Shown: positions 1-11,704, counted from the stretch's first letter. The stretch: 64,000 bases of DNA from Delphinus delphis (GCF_949987515.2 NC_082684.1:44296006-44360005), one strand, 5' to 3'. Program-made: numbers and translations. The notes: a model not told the origin generated them from the sequence alone.

Positions 1-69
1 GGCCTTAATTATAAGATTAAGAGGAAATAAAAAGAAAATTATTTCAATAGGCAATTGCTTTGGTAGCAC

Positions 70-235
70 TAGTGACTGTCTGGTGAGACGTTTGAGAGTT
101 GTATGGGACATGTGGCTGCCCATGTATTGCGGGGTGTCTAGCTTCCTTGTGTGACTGTCCCACAATCTTTGTGACAACAAAAATACCCCCTCCACATTTC
201 TAAAATGCCCCTTGGTGGGATGCTGCCCCAAGAGA
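70..235 (-). mobile_element. Ancient hAT-Charlie-like MITE remnant
   Basis: The order of short motifs (a 'gactgtc' start, a run like 'gtgacaacaaaaat', then 'aaatgccccttggtggg') resembles the antisense of a common mammalian non-autonomous hAT element. Both ends are eroded and no target-site duplication was found, so the family is not named. The flanks at 1-69 and 236-1260 show nothing else I can identify. Confidence 0.35.
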
Positions 236-1267
236 TAAACACAAGTTAGAGACAGGATTGGCAGTAGGAGAGGGAAAGGCAGAGAAAGGCATATGAAGTT
301 GGGAGGCTGATTAGGAAGTGACTGCTTTCATCTCAAGGATGAATGTCTGGGGAACCAGCAGGAAGCGGGGGAAAGGAAAGGAGGAAGTAAGTGGGACCAT
401 TCAAATAGGCAGGGAGTACGGGGTAGGAGTTTACTGTGGAATTAATGAATTCCATTTATTGAGGTTAAGATTTCTGTGGGAGGCCTAAGAGGAGCTGTCT
501 TCTAGGTTGTAGAATCTGTGAGTGTGGTACCCAGAGGTCTGGGCTGGAGGTAGAAATGTAGGAATGAGCAGCGCAGCATCTATGCGTTCTGAAAGCCTTG
601 GGACTGTATGAGATCCCTCACAGGCAGACTGTAGAATAAGAGGTTATGTGGTCCGTAGACACCGCCCTGGAGGGCACTAACCTTTAGGAGATGTCCAGCC
701 TCCACTGTGGAGGTATGAAGGAGTTTCCAGAAGGAAAGTGGGCAATCCAGGAGAAAATGGCATAATAGAGGCCATGGGAGGAGAAGTAAGAGGGGCCAAC
801 TCTGCAGAGAAAAGACTAATTCTATAGAGAGAAGTTCTACAGAGGGACAAACAAGATAAGAGTTGAACAATATCCAATTAGCAGATCCCTGGTGACCTGA
901 GTGACATGCAGTTTCAGGCAGTGCTAGGTGTGGAAGCCTATTTAGAGGTGATAAGGAAATGCAGATAAGACATGCAGACCACTCTTGTAAGTGTCAAGGT
1001 TATGAAAGAGTATGAGAGCCTATTCAGCTTTTAAGGCCCTTCTCATTTGAGGTCTCTGAAGTTTCCCTTACCTTCTGCAGTCCTTAGGATGCTTTTGCTG
1101 GTAAATAATAGAAAACCGAACTCAAACTTGCTTAAAATGTAAAATCCAATGGTGGCTTTAGGCTACTGAAAAAATTCCAGTGTGGACTTTAGGCATGGTT
1201 CAATCAGGGCTTTGGGTCCAATTCTCTGAGTTCTTTCCTGGGAGTTGGATTTGCCCTCAGACTGATT

Positions 1268-1466
1268 TCCTTATTTTATTTATTTATTTAACAAATATTT
1301 ATTGGGCACCTGCTGCATGCTAGACACTGTCCTAGGCTATTGGAATAGTAAACAAAACTGATAAAATATTCCTGCCCTTGTGGGGCATACATTCAAATGG
1401 GGGAAGACACATTTAAAAAATATATATATATATATTATATATATATATGCACATACACAGTTATAA

Positions 1467-1498
<32 letters not shown>

Positions 1499-2110
1499 AC
1501 ACATATGCAGATCGTATAGCATGTTAAATGATGATGAAGTCTATGGAAAAAGAGGATCTCTCCAGCAGCTGCATTGAAAGTAGATTGCAAGGGAGCGAAA
1601 GTGGAGTCTGGAAAACCAGTGAGGGCCTCTTCTAGTAATCCAGGCAGATGACAGTGGTTGGACCAGGGTAGTGGCGAAGGTAATGAGACATAGTAGGATT
1701 CTGGAGAGAGAATGAATGTAGGGATAAAAGAATTTCCTGACAGATTGGATGTGGGAGTTGATAGAATAGTCAAGAATGACTCCCAGGTTTTTGTTGTAAG
1801 CCATTATCTGAGGTGGGAAAGGCTGTGGGCAGAACAGGTATGGGGAGGAAGATCCAGTCTTGAGTTTTGGACATGTTGAATTTTAGAAGTCCACCAACAT
1901 TCAGGTGTATATGTTGAGTAGGCAGAGGGATCTGAGTCTGCATTTGGGAGAGGAGTCTAGACTGGTGAGACTCCTCCGTCTTTCAGCACTTGTCAGCACA
2001 CAGATAATATTTAAAGCCATAGACTGGATGAATCACCAAGGAAGCAAGAGAAGGTAGAGAAGAGAAGACCAAGGACTGAACCATGGGGTCCTCAAAACCA
2101 AGAAGACTGG
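1268..2110 (-). mobile_element. LINE L2 3' region, antisense
   Basis: The stretch opens with the reverse complement of the L2 3' end ('ttattgggcacctgctg', then 'cctgcccttgtggggc'). It continues through phrases typical of the antisense L2 3' half: 'taatccaggcag', 'gactcccaggttttt', 'tttggacatgttgaa' and 'aaggactgaaccatgggg'. An AT/TG-rich microsatellite interrupts it at 1418-1497. It is highly diverged. Open frames inside it are not coding. Confidence 0.7.
1418..1497. repeat. (TA)n-rich microsatellite
   Basis: Two TA-dinucleotide tracts (about 1420-1448 and 1474-1495) are separated by a short interruption. Minus-strand open frames here translate as alternating Tyr/Ile and are simple-sequence artefacts. 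Confidence 0.9.
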
Positions 2111-2429
2111 GAGAAGAGGGGAACGAGTGAAGGAGACTGAAGAGACTCATGATAGAAAGAAAATGGGAGGAAGGGTGGACTCGGAATGGACCAGTTTAGG
2201 TTCCTTGAACCAGTCTCTACCGCCAATGAAGATAATAGCATCCATTTTTGAGCTAAACACTTGAAAAGGGTCTCAGATTGTGCTGAGTGGCTGGACACTT
2301 ATGAAGACTCACCCCTGGAACCTAAGTGGGGGTCAATCACTTACAGTCCCACCCAAAGGGAAAATTGAATATTGGGAAGCAACCAGTAAAGTGAATTTAC
2401 CATCTTTCCACACATCCTCCAGGGGAAAT

Positions 2430-2620
2430 TAATAATTTCTTCTCATATGCCCTCAGAGACTTTCCTTCAGATGGATAGTTTTACACTTAGTATTTCGTGA
2501 CACAGCTGGCTGTCTATTCACTGATTTCTTCTCAGATTGTTAGCTCCTTGAAGAGGAGCTGTTACTCATCTTTGAACCCCAGGACCTAGTCCCAGTGAAT
2601 ATTTGTTGAAGTGAGTTAAA
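2430..2620 (+). mobile_element. LINE L2 3' end, sense
   Basis: The end pattern matches L2: 'gttagctccttgaagaggagc', a 'cccaggacctag' core, then 'gaatatttgttgaagtgag'. It is diverged and truncated at the 5' side. Confidence 0.45.
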
Positions 2621-2724
2621 TGTGAACATGTGAAAGTGTGTCAATTTTTGGTTTTTCTATGGAGCCTCCTGGGTCATCTGAAGTCTTAAATTTAAAAGGA
2701 AAAAATTTAAAAGCCGTAGAATAG

Positions 2725-2930
2725 GGGGCTTCCCTGGTGGCGCAGTGGTTGAGAGTCCGCCTGCCGATGCAGGGGACGCGGGTTCGTGCCCCGGTCCGGG
2801 AAGATCCCACATGCTGCGGAGCGGCTGGGCCCGTGAGCCATGGCCGCTGATCCTGCGCGTCCGGAGCCTGTGCTCTGCAACGGGAGAGGCCACAACAGTG
2901 AGAGGCCCGCGTACAGAAAAAAAAAAAAAA
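2725..2930 (+). mobile_element. CHR-family tRNA-derived SINE, young cetacean type
   Basis: The 5' head 'ggcttccctggtggcgcag' carries the degenerate tRNA promoter boxes (a B-box-like 'ggttcgtgccc' lies near the middle). It is followed by the CpG-rich tRNA-unrelated block ending 'gagaggcccgcgtac' and an A-tail. Such elements are transcribed by RNA polymerase III and copied by L1 machinery. Flanks carry an imperfect target duplication (gccgtagaatag / ggcttagaatag). Frames on both strands inside it are SINE artefacts. 2940-3160 is unremarkable unique sequence. Confidence 0.95.
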
Positions 2931-3161
2931 GGCTTAGAATAGTTTGATCCATCTGTTATATAAACACATAGACTGTCTTCTGGTTAAAAATTGCTTTTAT
3001 GAAGTTATTTCTTAATAATTGTGGCTGCAAGAACAGTTAGTTCTTCAATAGCTTTGAGACAGAGAAATCTGAAAGATCTCCTTGGTAACTGAACACACAG
3101 CTAATGGTTGCGAGTTCATGAAAGGTGCCTAAAGGACCTGTAAGGACCTATAAATTCATTT

Positions 3162-3206
3162 TATCTATATCTATATCTATATCTATATCTATATCTATAT
3201 CTATAT
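3162..3206. repeat. (ATCTAT)n microsatellite
   Basis: About seven near-perfect copies of a six-base ATCTAT unit lie directly upstream of the next SINE. Confidence 0.95.
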
Positions 3207-3217
3207 TATAAAATACT

Positions 3218-3482
3218 GGGACTTCCCTGGTGGCGCACTGGTTAAGAATCTGCTTGCCAATGCAGGGGACACAGGTTCAATCCCTGGTCCAGGAAGATCC
3301 CCCATGCCACAGAGCAACTAAGCCCATGTGCCACAGCTACTGAGCCCATGTGCCTAGAGCCCATGCTCCACAACAAGAGAAGCCACCGCAATGAGAAGCC
3401 TGTGCACCACAACTAGAGGAAGCCCATGCACAGCAACGAAGACCCAATGCTGCCAAAAATAAATAAATTTATAATAAATAAA
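3218..3482 (+). mobile_element. CHR-family SINE, older long type
   Basis: It has the same tRNA-like head but the longer, less CpG-rich body ('ccacaacaagagaagccacc', 'gcaacgaagacccaatgc') and an (AAAT)n tail. The target duplication 'taaaatact' flanks it at 3209-3217 and 3483-3491. 3520-4415 downstream is AT-rich unique sequence where I see no feature. Confidence 0.93.
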
Positions 3483-4434
3483 TAAAATACTCTGTGTATA
3501 TATATATATAAAGTTTATGAGTGTTGATTAAAACTCAAATGATAGTATAGTTGACCAAAACAGTCTAGTGCATCATGAAAGCAAAAGCCTTAGGAGGAAA
3601 CCAAATAGACAGGCATATGCTCTGCAGTTTAAGGTTTTTTCTCTATACGGTAATGATTTTTTTTGTTGGACATGATTTGTCTCACAGCATCTCTCAGTCT
3701 GTACCGTGAAGGGTATTAGTACAAAGGTCTAGCTAATTCTGTGCTTGGCCACAAGTAAAGTAACCTGGAGTTTCTTAGAAGAGAATAGAAAAGCCAAAAT
3801 ATTTTTCTGTCCAGTTTATGAGTGAAAAAAAAAGAATACCAAAATGTAAACATCCAAAATATTATAAAGTGTATTATACCCGTGCACTCTATTATTGACT
3901 GTATACTTTTCGGAAATATTTTCCATTGTTACCTCCTTCCATAGACATATTAGGATATATTTGTCCACATGGGTATTTTCAGAAATTGAAGCACTAATAT
4001 AACTTCTTTAAATTACAAAAGATTCCAAAGATTTATTTGTTTGCTTGTTTGATTTTACAAGATAATGGGAGGACCACTGAAACAGTCCTTTCGAATATTT
4101 GAAAACATTTGATAAAATAAACATTTGATCCAAAAAAACATTTGATGCTTATCAAATAAACTGTCAGCATTTAAAATTTCCTTTTGAAGACAAATTCTTT
4201 CAGTTCTTATAAAAAGCATTGATTGTAAGAATGAAGAAACCAGTCACTGCCATGGAAGCTGCCAACTTAACCTGCACAGGGTGCTTGACAGTTCTTGGAT
4301 TATTAAGCAAGTCACTGATTTTGTTAGGCTAGACTCTCTTAGCAGTGAAATTAAAAAGACAACACAACTGAAAAACCAGAAAATATAATGAATAAGACAT
4401 TTGGTAAATAAGAGCAATTAAAAATCAAAAACAG

Positions 4435-4781
4435 TGGGACTTCCCTGGTGGCGCAGTGGTTAAGAATCTGCCTGCCAATGCAGGGGACGCAGGTTCGAGC
4501 CCTGGTCTGGGAAGATCCCACATGCCGCTGAGCAGCTAAGCCCGTGCACCACAACTACTGAGCCTGCGCTCTAGAGCCCACGAGCCACAACTACTGAAGC
4601 CCACATGTCACAACTGCTGAAGCCCGCGTGCCACAACTACTGAAGCCTGTGCACCTAGAGATCGTGCTCCACAACAAGAGAAGCCACTGCAATGAGAAGC
4701 CTGCCCACCACAACGAAGAGCAGCCCCCGCTCACCACAACTAGAGAAAGCCCGCCCACAGCAACGAAGACCCAATGCGGCC

Positions 4782-4824
<43 letters not shown>

Positions 4825-4830
4825 TTTTTA
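4435..4830 (+). mobile_element. Long CHR-family SINE with an internal 23-bp triplication
   Basis: A full tRNA-like head and long-type body, followed by an (AT)n tail at about 4786-4815. A perfect 15-bp target duplication (aaaaatcaaaaacag) lies at 4420-4434 and 4831-4845. The body is longer than its neighbours because three 23-bp units sharing 'cacaactactgaag' occur in tandem at 4577-4599, 4600-4622 and 4623-4645. Slippage or unequal exchange within the SINE is the likely cause. Confidence 0.95.
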
Positions 4831-5409
4831 AAAAATCAAAAACAGCACACATCTGAAAAAGCAGATAATAGAGCAGGTAAGAAAGTTAGTAAATATGACC
4901 AAATAACGATGTTGTAAAATCTCAACCTGAATCAGTTTTCCAGTGATACGATTCTACATCAAGTGATTTTTTCCCCCCTTTACTAGGTCTATCTAGATTT
5001 TTGAAAAATCAAGATAAACTCCAAAGGTCACAAAGAAGTTGTTCTCTTGACTGGGGTGAGGCTAGAAATGCAATGAGATGAGCATGCAGGTACTTTAAGA
5101 GGAGAGCGTTTGTGTTAAGGAGACATGGACCTTTCCTTAGCACAGCTTCCTCCTCCATTGCTGAGGTGGGGACCCAGTGAAGTAGGAATGGGAAAGCAGA
5201 GTTTCAGTGGAGAATGCGCAGGGCAGGGGCAATGGAGGGCATGAGTTCTCCCATGAAGTGTTTTCCCGGTTTGGTGGTAGTGATGGTTTTATGTTGTTAT
5301 TCTCTGTTCACTTGCAGAGCTCTCATATCTCTTTGCTTGTGCCCTTGAAAATGACGTTAAATGATTCTGTAGGTGTGCATTTGAGAAAGCCAATGCAATG
5401 TCCTATTAA

Positions 5410-5517
5410 TCCGCTGAGCTACTTCAGCAACTTGAAAATGATCAGAGCGTGGTTGATGACCGCGTTGGCCAGTTTGCGAAAGCTTTACAGAAGGGCCGCG
5501 AAAGTCACTCCATTTAA
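5410..5517 (+). pseudogene. Unidentified coding-like island (possible exon or gene remnant)
   Basis: One frame reads 35 codons between an upstream TAA (5407-5409) and a TAA at 5515-5517. The product is hydrophilic and coiled-coil-like, beginning SAELLQQLEND and ending QKGRESHSI. The stretch holds seven CpGs in 108 bp, unlike its surroundings. No ATG opens the frame. A possible splice acceptor is the 'cttcag' ending at 5427. A longer overlapping frame (5207-5590, +) reads through in a different phase and looks less protein-like. I do not recognise the family. It may be a terminal exon, a decayed gene fragment or chance. The flanks 4850-5200 and 5600-6270 show nothing else. Confidence 0.2.
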
Positions 5518-6274
5518 GGGATCTTCTCTTCTGTGGTCACCCAAACCTCTTCTGCCCAACAACTTAGCAGCCTCCCTGTGGCCATTGTAGCCATCCTTCC
5601 AGGACACAGGGTCACTTTGGGTGGCGATCGTTGCCTTCTTCTCCCTACAGGGAGCAACTTCTCTTCATAAGGATTCTTTTTCCCAGCAAGCAAAGATGAC
5701 CTGGAAATTTGATAGTGCCAAAGTTACAAACTATACTTTCTCAAGAGAGAAATATTATCTTACAGAAACTAGCTTTTATCCTGCTGAGAAACTGTACTAT
5801 GCTGTAGGGATTGTCTCTTATTAGAGCCGTGAGAGCTGAGGGAAACATGTAGAGCTATCTTCCCCACACCAAAAAGGCTGCTGGAATCGTGTATGACCCT
5901 GAAAAGAAACTGCAGTATTATTTAAGGGGGGAGCTGGGGGAGACAGAAATGTCAACATAAGCCAGACCATTCCTCGTGCAGAGCGAGCTTGAATACTCTT
6001 AAACACACCAGGAGAAAAGTTCTCAAGGTTTTGAAACTCCTAGGTGATGGTGGAATTCTTGGCTAACTTCCTAGAGCATTATTAGGCATTATAAATGTCC
6101 TTCGAATCCATGCAGTCTCATAAGAACAAAAAAATTGTTGTGGGGATTTTAGTATTTAATCTTCAGGGGTTCTAAAGTCTTTATTTTGCCATTTCTCAAT
6201 AAAAACAAGCCCTTATCGTATAGAATAGGGTAGAGAAGACTGGGAAGTAATTTTATAACAAAAAAGATAATCAA

Positions 6275-6460
6275 CTCATTAAATAATATTCACTGAGCAC
6301 TTCTGTGTACCAGGCACCGTAGAGGGAATGGGGTTATGCAGTGACTCTGCAGGCATGGTCCCTGCCCTCATGACTCTTACACTCTAGTGGGCAGGACAGG
6401 TACAGAGCAAGTGTGACAAGCTAGTCATGCCTAACAAAAGATGAGGTTAGGATTGACAGT
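6275..6460 (-). mobile_element. LINE L2 3' end, antisense
   Basis: It matches the L2 3' terminus in reverse: 'cactgagcacttctgtgtaccaggc' in sequence order, then 'ccctgccctcatgactcttac'. 6460-6990 downstream is unassigned. Confidence 0.6.
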
Positions 6461-6989
6461 CTCCCAACTCAGAGAGAACTAAAGGCATCTCCTTGTAGGA
6501 TTTGGACATCCAGTCTACTAGAGAGAATGCAACCTTAAAAATGCTCATGATTCCTTTCTTTTTCTTCTTCACTAAGCTGTCCTTTGGACATGCAGAACCA
6601 TGTCCATGGAGGACCCTTATTCTTTCTTAGAGACTCTGAAGGTCTCAGTTATTCTTATGCAACACCTTACAAAGAACACGTGCTGTGTCTTATAGGGGTT
6701 GTTATGTTTTCTTTTTTAGCTTTTCAGATATATTTTCTCTCACAGCACCTTCTCACAATCTGTTTTACTCTGTGATTTTCCTTACCATTTTCAAAACTCT
6801 ATGTACATCTATGTTAAACTAAGGTTAAACTAAGAATTCCCAAATATCTATTTGTCCCAGTCAGAGATATAAGATCTTAATTTCTAAAGAATAAAGATGC
6901 TCACATTTGCAAACAATGTCCATTCATACCAAACTTTGAGCAGAAATATTTTTTCTTCACCTGAAAGTCTGTGCTAATAATTTTAGCAT

Positions 6990-8090
6990 TTTATTTTCTA
7001 ATTTTAATGATGGATATTTTCAAATATACACCAAAGTGAAGAGGATAATCTATTGAACCCCAGTGTACTCCTCATTTAAGCTTCAAAAATTTTGTAAATT
7101 TTACTTTATCAATATAGCTTCCCCCATCACACACAGATTTCTTTTTTAAAAACTTCTGGAGTATTTAAAATCAAATTTCAGACATTATATAATGTCACTC
7201 ACAAATACCTCAGTATTCCTATCTAACAGATTAGGATTTTTTTTTTTTTTTTTTTTTGCAGTACTCGGGGCTCTCACTGTTGTGGCCTCTCCCGTTGCAG
7301 AGCACAGGCTCCGGACGCGCAGGATCAGCGGCCATGGCTCACGGGCCCAGCTGCTCCGCGGCATGTGGGATCTTCCCGGACCGGGGCACGAAGCCGTGTC
7401 CCCTGCATCGGCAGGCGGACTCTCAACCACTGCGCCACCAGGGAAGTCCCTAGATAAGGATATTTTAAATATAACACACCATTACTGCAACTAAGAAACT
7501 TAATAAAAATTCTTTGGTATCATGTAACATGGCCTATAATCCAGTTGCCCAACTAATCTAAAAAATGACTTTTTATTGTTTGTTCAAATCACGATCCAAA
7601 AAAGAACCATATGTCATACTTAGTTATTATATTTCTCAAATTTCTTTTAATCTATGATGCATCCCCTTCCCTTTTATTCTTACCATTTAGGTTTGAAAGG
7701 ACCAGGTTGTTTAACTTGTTGACTTTCCCACATTCTGAATTTGGCTATTAGCCTCCCTGTGGCATTGCTCAGCTTATTCTTCCATCCCCTGTATTTTCTG
7801 TAAACTGGTAGGTTTATAAGTGTGATTAGATTTAGGTTCTTCCTCCCCACCATCCCTCTGTCCTCCCTCCCTTCTTTCCATCTTTTCTTTCTTTCTGGCA
7901 AGAATATTCATGGGTTGCTTCACATCACAAGACACTTAATGTCTAGTGGTCCCTCTTTCATGATGCTGAGGTTAATCTGAGGGCGCAGGTTTTGTCAGAT
8001 TGATACATCCATTAGAAAGTTCCCATCAACTTTTCAGCTAACTGTTTTACATTCATTGATGATCTTTGCATAGATCCATTATTTTCTAAT
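6990..8090. mobile_element. Ancient LINE-derived interspersed repeat, interrupted by a SINE
   Basis: The run 'atacaccaaagtgaagaggataat', then 'gaaccccagtgtactcc', 'ttccaatccagttgccc'-like text, 'cattctgaatttggctatta' and 'tagatccattattt' follows the order of a common old mammalian LINE-associated repeat. A young SINE splits it at 7238-7451. I do not assign a subfamily or strand. Confidence 0.4.
7238..7451 (-). mobile_element. CHR-family SINE, young cetacean type
   Basis: Reverse orientation: a T-tract at about 7238-7256, the CpG-rich block, and the head at the right end ('ccaccagggaagtccc'). The ten-base target duplication agattaggat / agataaggat has one mismatch. Confidence 0.95.
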
Positions 8091-8159
8091 GAATGAATTT
8101 CAATTATAATATTAAATTTTATCAACCATAATTTTCAATCTCAAATGATGTTAACAAAC

Positions 8160-8620
8160 TTTTGTAATAGAAATATCCTAAATTGTACTGTATTGCATTT
8201 TCAATTTAAATGTTTTTAAATTAGGAAATATATTGATTACAGAAAAACTGGAAAATATAAAGCATAAGTTTGAAAATTAAATCACACAAAATCTTTTAGC
8301 CAAGAGACAATCATATTTATGGCTTGATGTATTTCTTTTTGATCTTTCTTTTAGACAGCATATTTAAACAAAATTGGGACCACAGTATATTCTATTTTAT
8401 AACTTATTTTTTGCTCTTATTAATCTGTTTTGGATATCTTTTCATATTAAAAATGCAGATTAACATTTTTACCTTTAATGCATATGTAAATTTTCTTAAA
8501 ATATACTCTATAAATAGAATCTTTGAAATAAAAGATATTTTAAAAAATAAACTTTTTATATATATTTCCAAAATTCCAGCTAGAATTTTCCTACTTACAG
8601 TGTATCATGAGCACTGATTT
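8160..8620. mobile_element. Old AT-rich LINE-like fragment
   Basis: Phrases such as 'gggaccacagtatattctatttta', 'ggatatcttttcatatta' and a run of poorly phased T-rich sequence resemble a widespread L1-associated repeat also seen at 59590-59960. The match is weak. Confidence 0.3.
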
Positions 8621-9910
8621 CTTTTCATCTTTAATAACACTGAATACGATAATTTTTTAGATTTTTTGCTAATTTTACACAAAAAATATCTGCTCAGTTA
8701 TGTCTTTGATTAATTACTAAAGAGATTGAAAATTATTCATTTTTCTATTTTTAAAATTTTTCTTCCATAAATTTTGTTCATCTCTCTCTTCTATCAATGC
8801 TTCTGTTAACATGTTTGTACTTTTCCTAATAAATTATAATGATATCAGATTAATATTTTATCTGTAATATTTTCAATTATATCTTAGTTTGCTATTTTCT
8901 TTTTTATTTTGTTCATGACTTTTTAATGTTCAGAAGTTTAAAATGTTTAGGTTGCCAAATGAATCTATTTCTTTTCCTTTGTGATTTCTTCCAAGGCCTT
9001 AATCTTTAGTAAATCCCCATCTCAAGAGCTTTTAAAATATTTGCCCATATTTTCTTTGACAGCTTTTTTTTTTTGTTTTCATATTTTACTTTCAACATTT
9101 TAACCTATCTTCAATTTATTTTGGTTATAATGTTAGGTAAAGCTCTAATTGAATTCTCCTTCCTACCCAAATTCTTAACCATTTTCCCCAACTCCATTGT
9201 TTGTTTGAATAATTTACTCCTTCCCCATGTGCATTGATATGCATTAATTTCTGTTACTGGATTATAGTTTTTTTCTGTACTGTTGTTCTGTCAGCTCCTT
9301 CCCCCACCGTTATCACTTTTTCTTAACTATCTTTATCAGGCTTTAATACTAAAGTTATATTAGCATCATAAAGCAAATTGGAGGGCTTCTCATCTTCTGC
9401 TATGATCTGAAAGAGTGTGAATGATATTGGAGTTACCTCTGCTTTAAAGGTTAAGTTGAACTCAGCTGTAAAATCATCTGATGGTTTTTTGAAAATGGGT
9501 AGATCTTCAGTCACTTTCATAATCTTTCACACGTTGATTACTCTTTTCAAAATTTTAATGTCTTCTTGGGTCAATTTTGTTATTTATGTTAGTAAATCAT
9601 CTGTTTCTTCTAGGTTATATCAAATTGTTGCCATAGGATTTCACATGATACATTTATAATTACCTTCATCTCTTTTCTGTGACTATGTAAATTCATTCTT
9701 AATCTCGCATATTTTCTCTCTAGTTCTTTCCTCTATTCAGTCTAATAGCAATTTATTTATTGTTTTCATAACATCATTTTTTGGGTTTTTCTTTCCTTCT
9801 TTCATTTTTGTGTTTCCTATTTTATTAACTCTATCTTTTGTCTTTGTTAATTCCCACTGTATACCCTCTTCAATTTATTTTATGATTTTTTACTAATTCT
9901 TAAGATGGGT

Positions 9911-10612
9911 GTATTAATTTGCTAGGACTGCCATAACAAACTACTGTAGAGTGGGTGACTTAAACAACAGAAATTTCTTTTTTTTTTAATAAATTTATTT
10001 AATTTATTTATCTTTGGTTTCATTGGGTCTTCGTTGCTGCATGCAGGCTTTCTCTAGTTGCGGCGAGCAGGGGCGACTCTTTGTTGCAGTGCGTGGGCTT
10101 CTCCTTGAAGTGGCTTCACTTGTTGCGGAGCACGGGCTCTAGGCACACGGGCTTCAGTAGTTGTGGCTCGCGGGCTTAGTTGCTCCGAGGTATGTGTGAT
10201 CTTCCCGGACCAAGGCTCGAACCTGTGTCCCCTGCATTGGCAGGTGGATTCTTAACCACTGTGCCACCAGGAAGCCCCAGAAATTTATTTCGCACAGTTC
10301 TGAAGGATGGAAGTCCAAGATCAAAGTGTCAGCAGATTTGGTTTCTTCTGAGGCCTCCCTCCTTGGCTTGCAGATGGCTGTCTTCTCCCTGTGTCCTCAC
10401 ACGGTTGTCCCTTGGTCTGTGTGTTGTCTGTGTCCTAATCTCTTCTTATAAGGACACCAGTCATATTGAATCAGAGCTCACCTCTATAACCTCATTTTAC
10501 CCAAATTAACTCTTTGAAGGCCCTATATCCAAATACAATCACTTCTGGAGGTTCTAGGGGTCAGGATTTCAACATACGAATTTTAGATAGACATAATTCA
10601 GCCAGTAACAGT
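9911..10612. mobile_element. Ancient interspersed repeat split by a SINE
   Basis: It begins 'tgctaggactgccataacaaac' and runs through 'taaacaacagaaattt', resuming after the SINE with 'cacagttctgaaggatggaag', 'ggcttgcagatggctgtc', 'ataaggacaccagtcatattg' and ending 'gacataattcagcc'. This is a very common mammalian repeat. I recognise the text but do not assert its family name. Confidence 0.7.
9977..10277 (-). mobile_element. CHR-family SINE, older long type
   Basis: Reverse orientation with an (AAAT)n-like tail at the left and the head at the right. The target duplication 'cagaaattt' at 9968-9976 and 10278-10286 is host-repeat sequence, so the SINE is younger than the repeat around it. Confidence 0.95.
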
Positions 10613-10781
10613 GAGTCTAAATTACTTTATTTTCAAATTTCTTCAAGCATGAAGGAATTTGAGTCTATGCATTGTTCCCTGAATATAAACTCAGTTGGTT
10701 TAATATAAAGTATTAAATGTGAAGTATTCTCCTTTCCACGCTTTTAGATAGTATGTAATTTCAGTTTAAAATTTCTCTCTG

Positions 10782-10987
10782 GGGCTTCCCTGGTGGCGCA
10801 GTGGTTGAGAGTCCGCCTGCCAATGCAGGGGACGCGGGTTCGTGCCCCAGTCCAGGAAGATCCCACATGCCGCAGAGCGGCTAGGCCCGTGAGCCATGGC
10901 TGCTGAGCCTGCGCGTCCGGAGCCTGTGCTCCACAACGGGAGAGGCCACAACAGTGAGAGGCCCGCGTACCGCAAAAAAAAAAAAAA
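10782..10987 (+). mobile_element. CHR-family SINE, young cetacean type
   Basis: A complete element with CpG-rich block and a pure A-tail. A perfect 13-bp target duplication (aaatttctctctg) lies at 10769-10781 and 10988-11000, which points to a recent insertion. Confidence 0.97.
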
Positions 10988-11245
10988 AAATTTCTCTCTG
11001 ATTCAGAGGTTATTTATGAGAGTGTTCCTTAACTTCCAAAATGTTAAGATTTTTTTATTGTTAAGATGTTTTTAGTCATTAGTTTTTATTTACTTCTAAT
11101 TTTGTGTGTTCTATGAGTAGTCTACCTTTCAAAAAGTTTTAAAAAGTTTTCTTTGTAGTCAAATACACCATCAATTCCTCCATGTTTTATAGTCATGCAA
11201 AAATGCACACTCTGAATTGGTAGGAAACAAAGTACATATAATGTT

Positions 11246-11599
11246 TTTAAATAAATTTATTTATTTATTTTATTTTTGGCTGCATTGGGTCTTCGTTGCT
11301 GCGCGCAGGCCTTCTCTAGTTGCGGTGAGTGGGGGCTACTCTTCGTTGTGGTGCGCAGGCTTCTCATTGTGGTGGCTTCTCTTGTTGCGGAGCACGGGCT
11401 CTAGGCGCACAGGCTTCAGTAGTTGCGGTGTGTGGGCTCAGTAGTTGTGGCTCATGGGCTCTAGAGCACAGGCTTAGTAGTTGTGGTGCATGGGCTTAGT
11501 TGCTCCGTGGCATGTGGGATCTTCCTGGACCAGGGCTCAAACCCATGTCCCCTGCATTGTCAGGCGGATTCTTAACCACTGCGCCACCAGGGAAGTCCC
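11246..11599 (-). mobile_element. CHR-family SINE, older long type
   Basis: A full long-type element in reverse orientation with a T/A-rich tail at the left end. The flanks share 'catataat' (11235-11242 and 11600-11607). Plus-strand frames across it are artefacts. Confidence 0.94.
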
Positions 11600-11704
11600 C
11601 ATATAATTTTATTACATCTACTTTATTGCTCTTATTAGTCAATTTCTCTATGTCCTTATTCTTTTGTGTACTGAATCTTTTTGCTTCAAAAGATATATTT
11701 TTTA

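Larger units (their letters stand above)
8750..11700 (-). mobile_element. Old L1 ORF2 region, antisense, broken by later insertions
   Basis: The text follows antisense L1 from the ORF2 C-terminal region ('tttcctttgtgatttcttccaaggcc', 'cttcaatttattttggt') through the reverse-transcriptase region ('catctgatggttttttg', 'atctgtttcttctaggtt') to 'cttaacttccaaaatgttaag' near 11030. It carries many stops and encodes nothing intact. Four later insertions interrupt it: the repeat at 9911-10612 with its SINE, and SINEs at 10782-10987 and 11246-11599. Confidence 0.6.

Noticed and set aside
2725..2800. tRNA-like heads of the SINEs as functional tRNA genes
   Set aside because: They keep only degenerate A/B boxes, lack a full cloverleaf, and each is part of a dispersed SINE with a tail and target duplication.
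3162..3206. Regularly spaced repeats as a possible CRISPR-like array
   Set aside because: It is a six-base microsatellite without spacers, in an animal genome.
5207..5590. 127-codon plus-strand frame
   Set aside because: Composition is not protein-like and no family is seen. The shorter frame in another phase (5410-5517) is more plausible.
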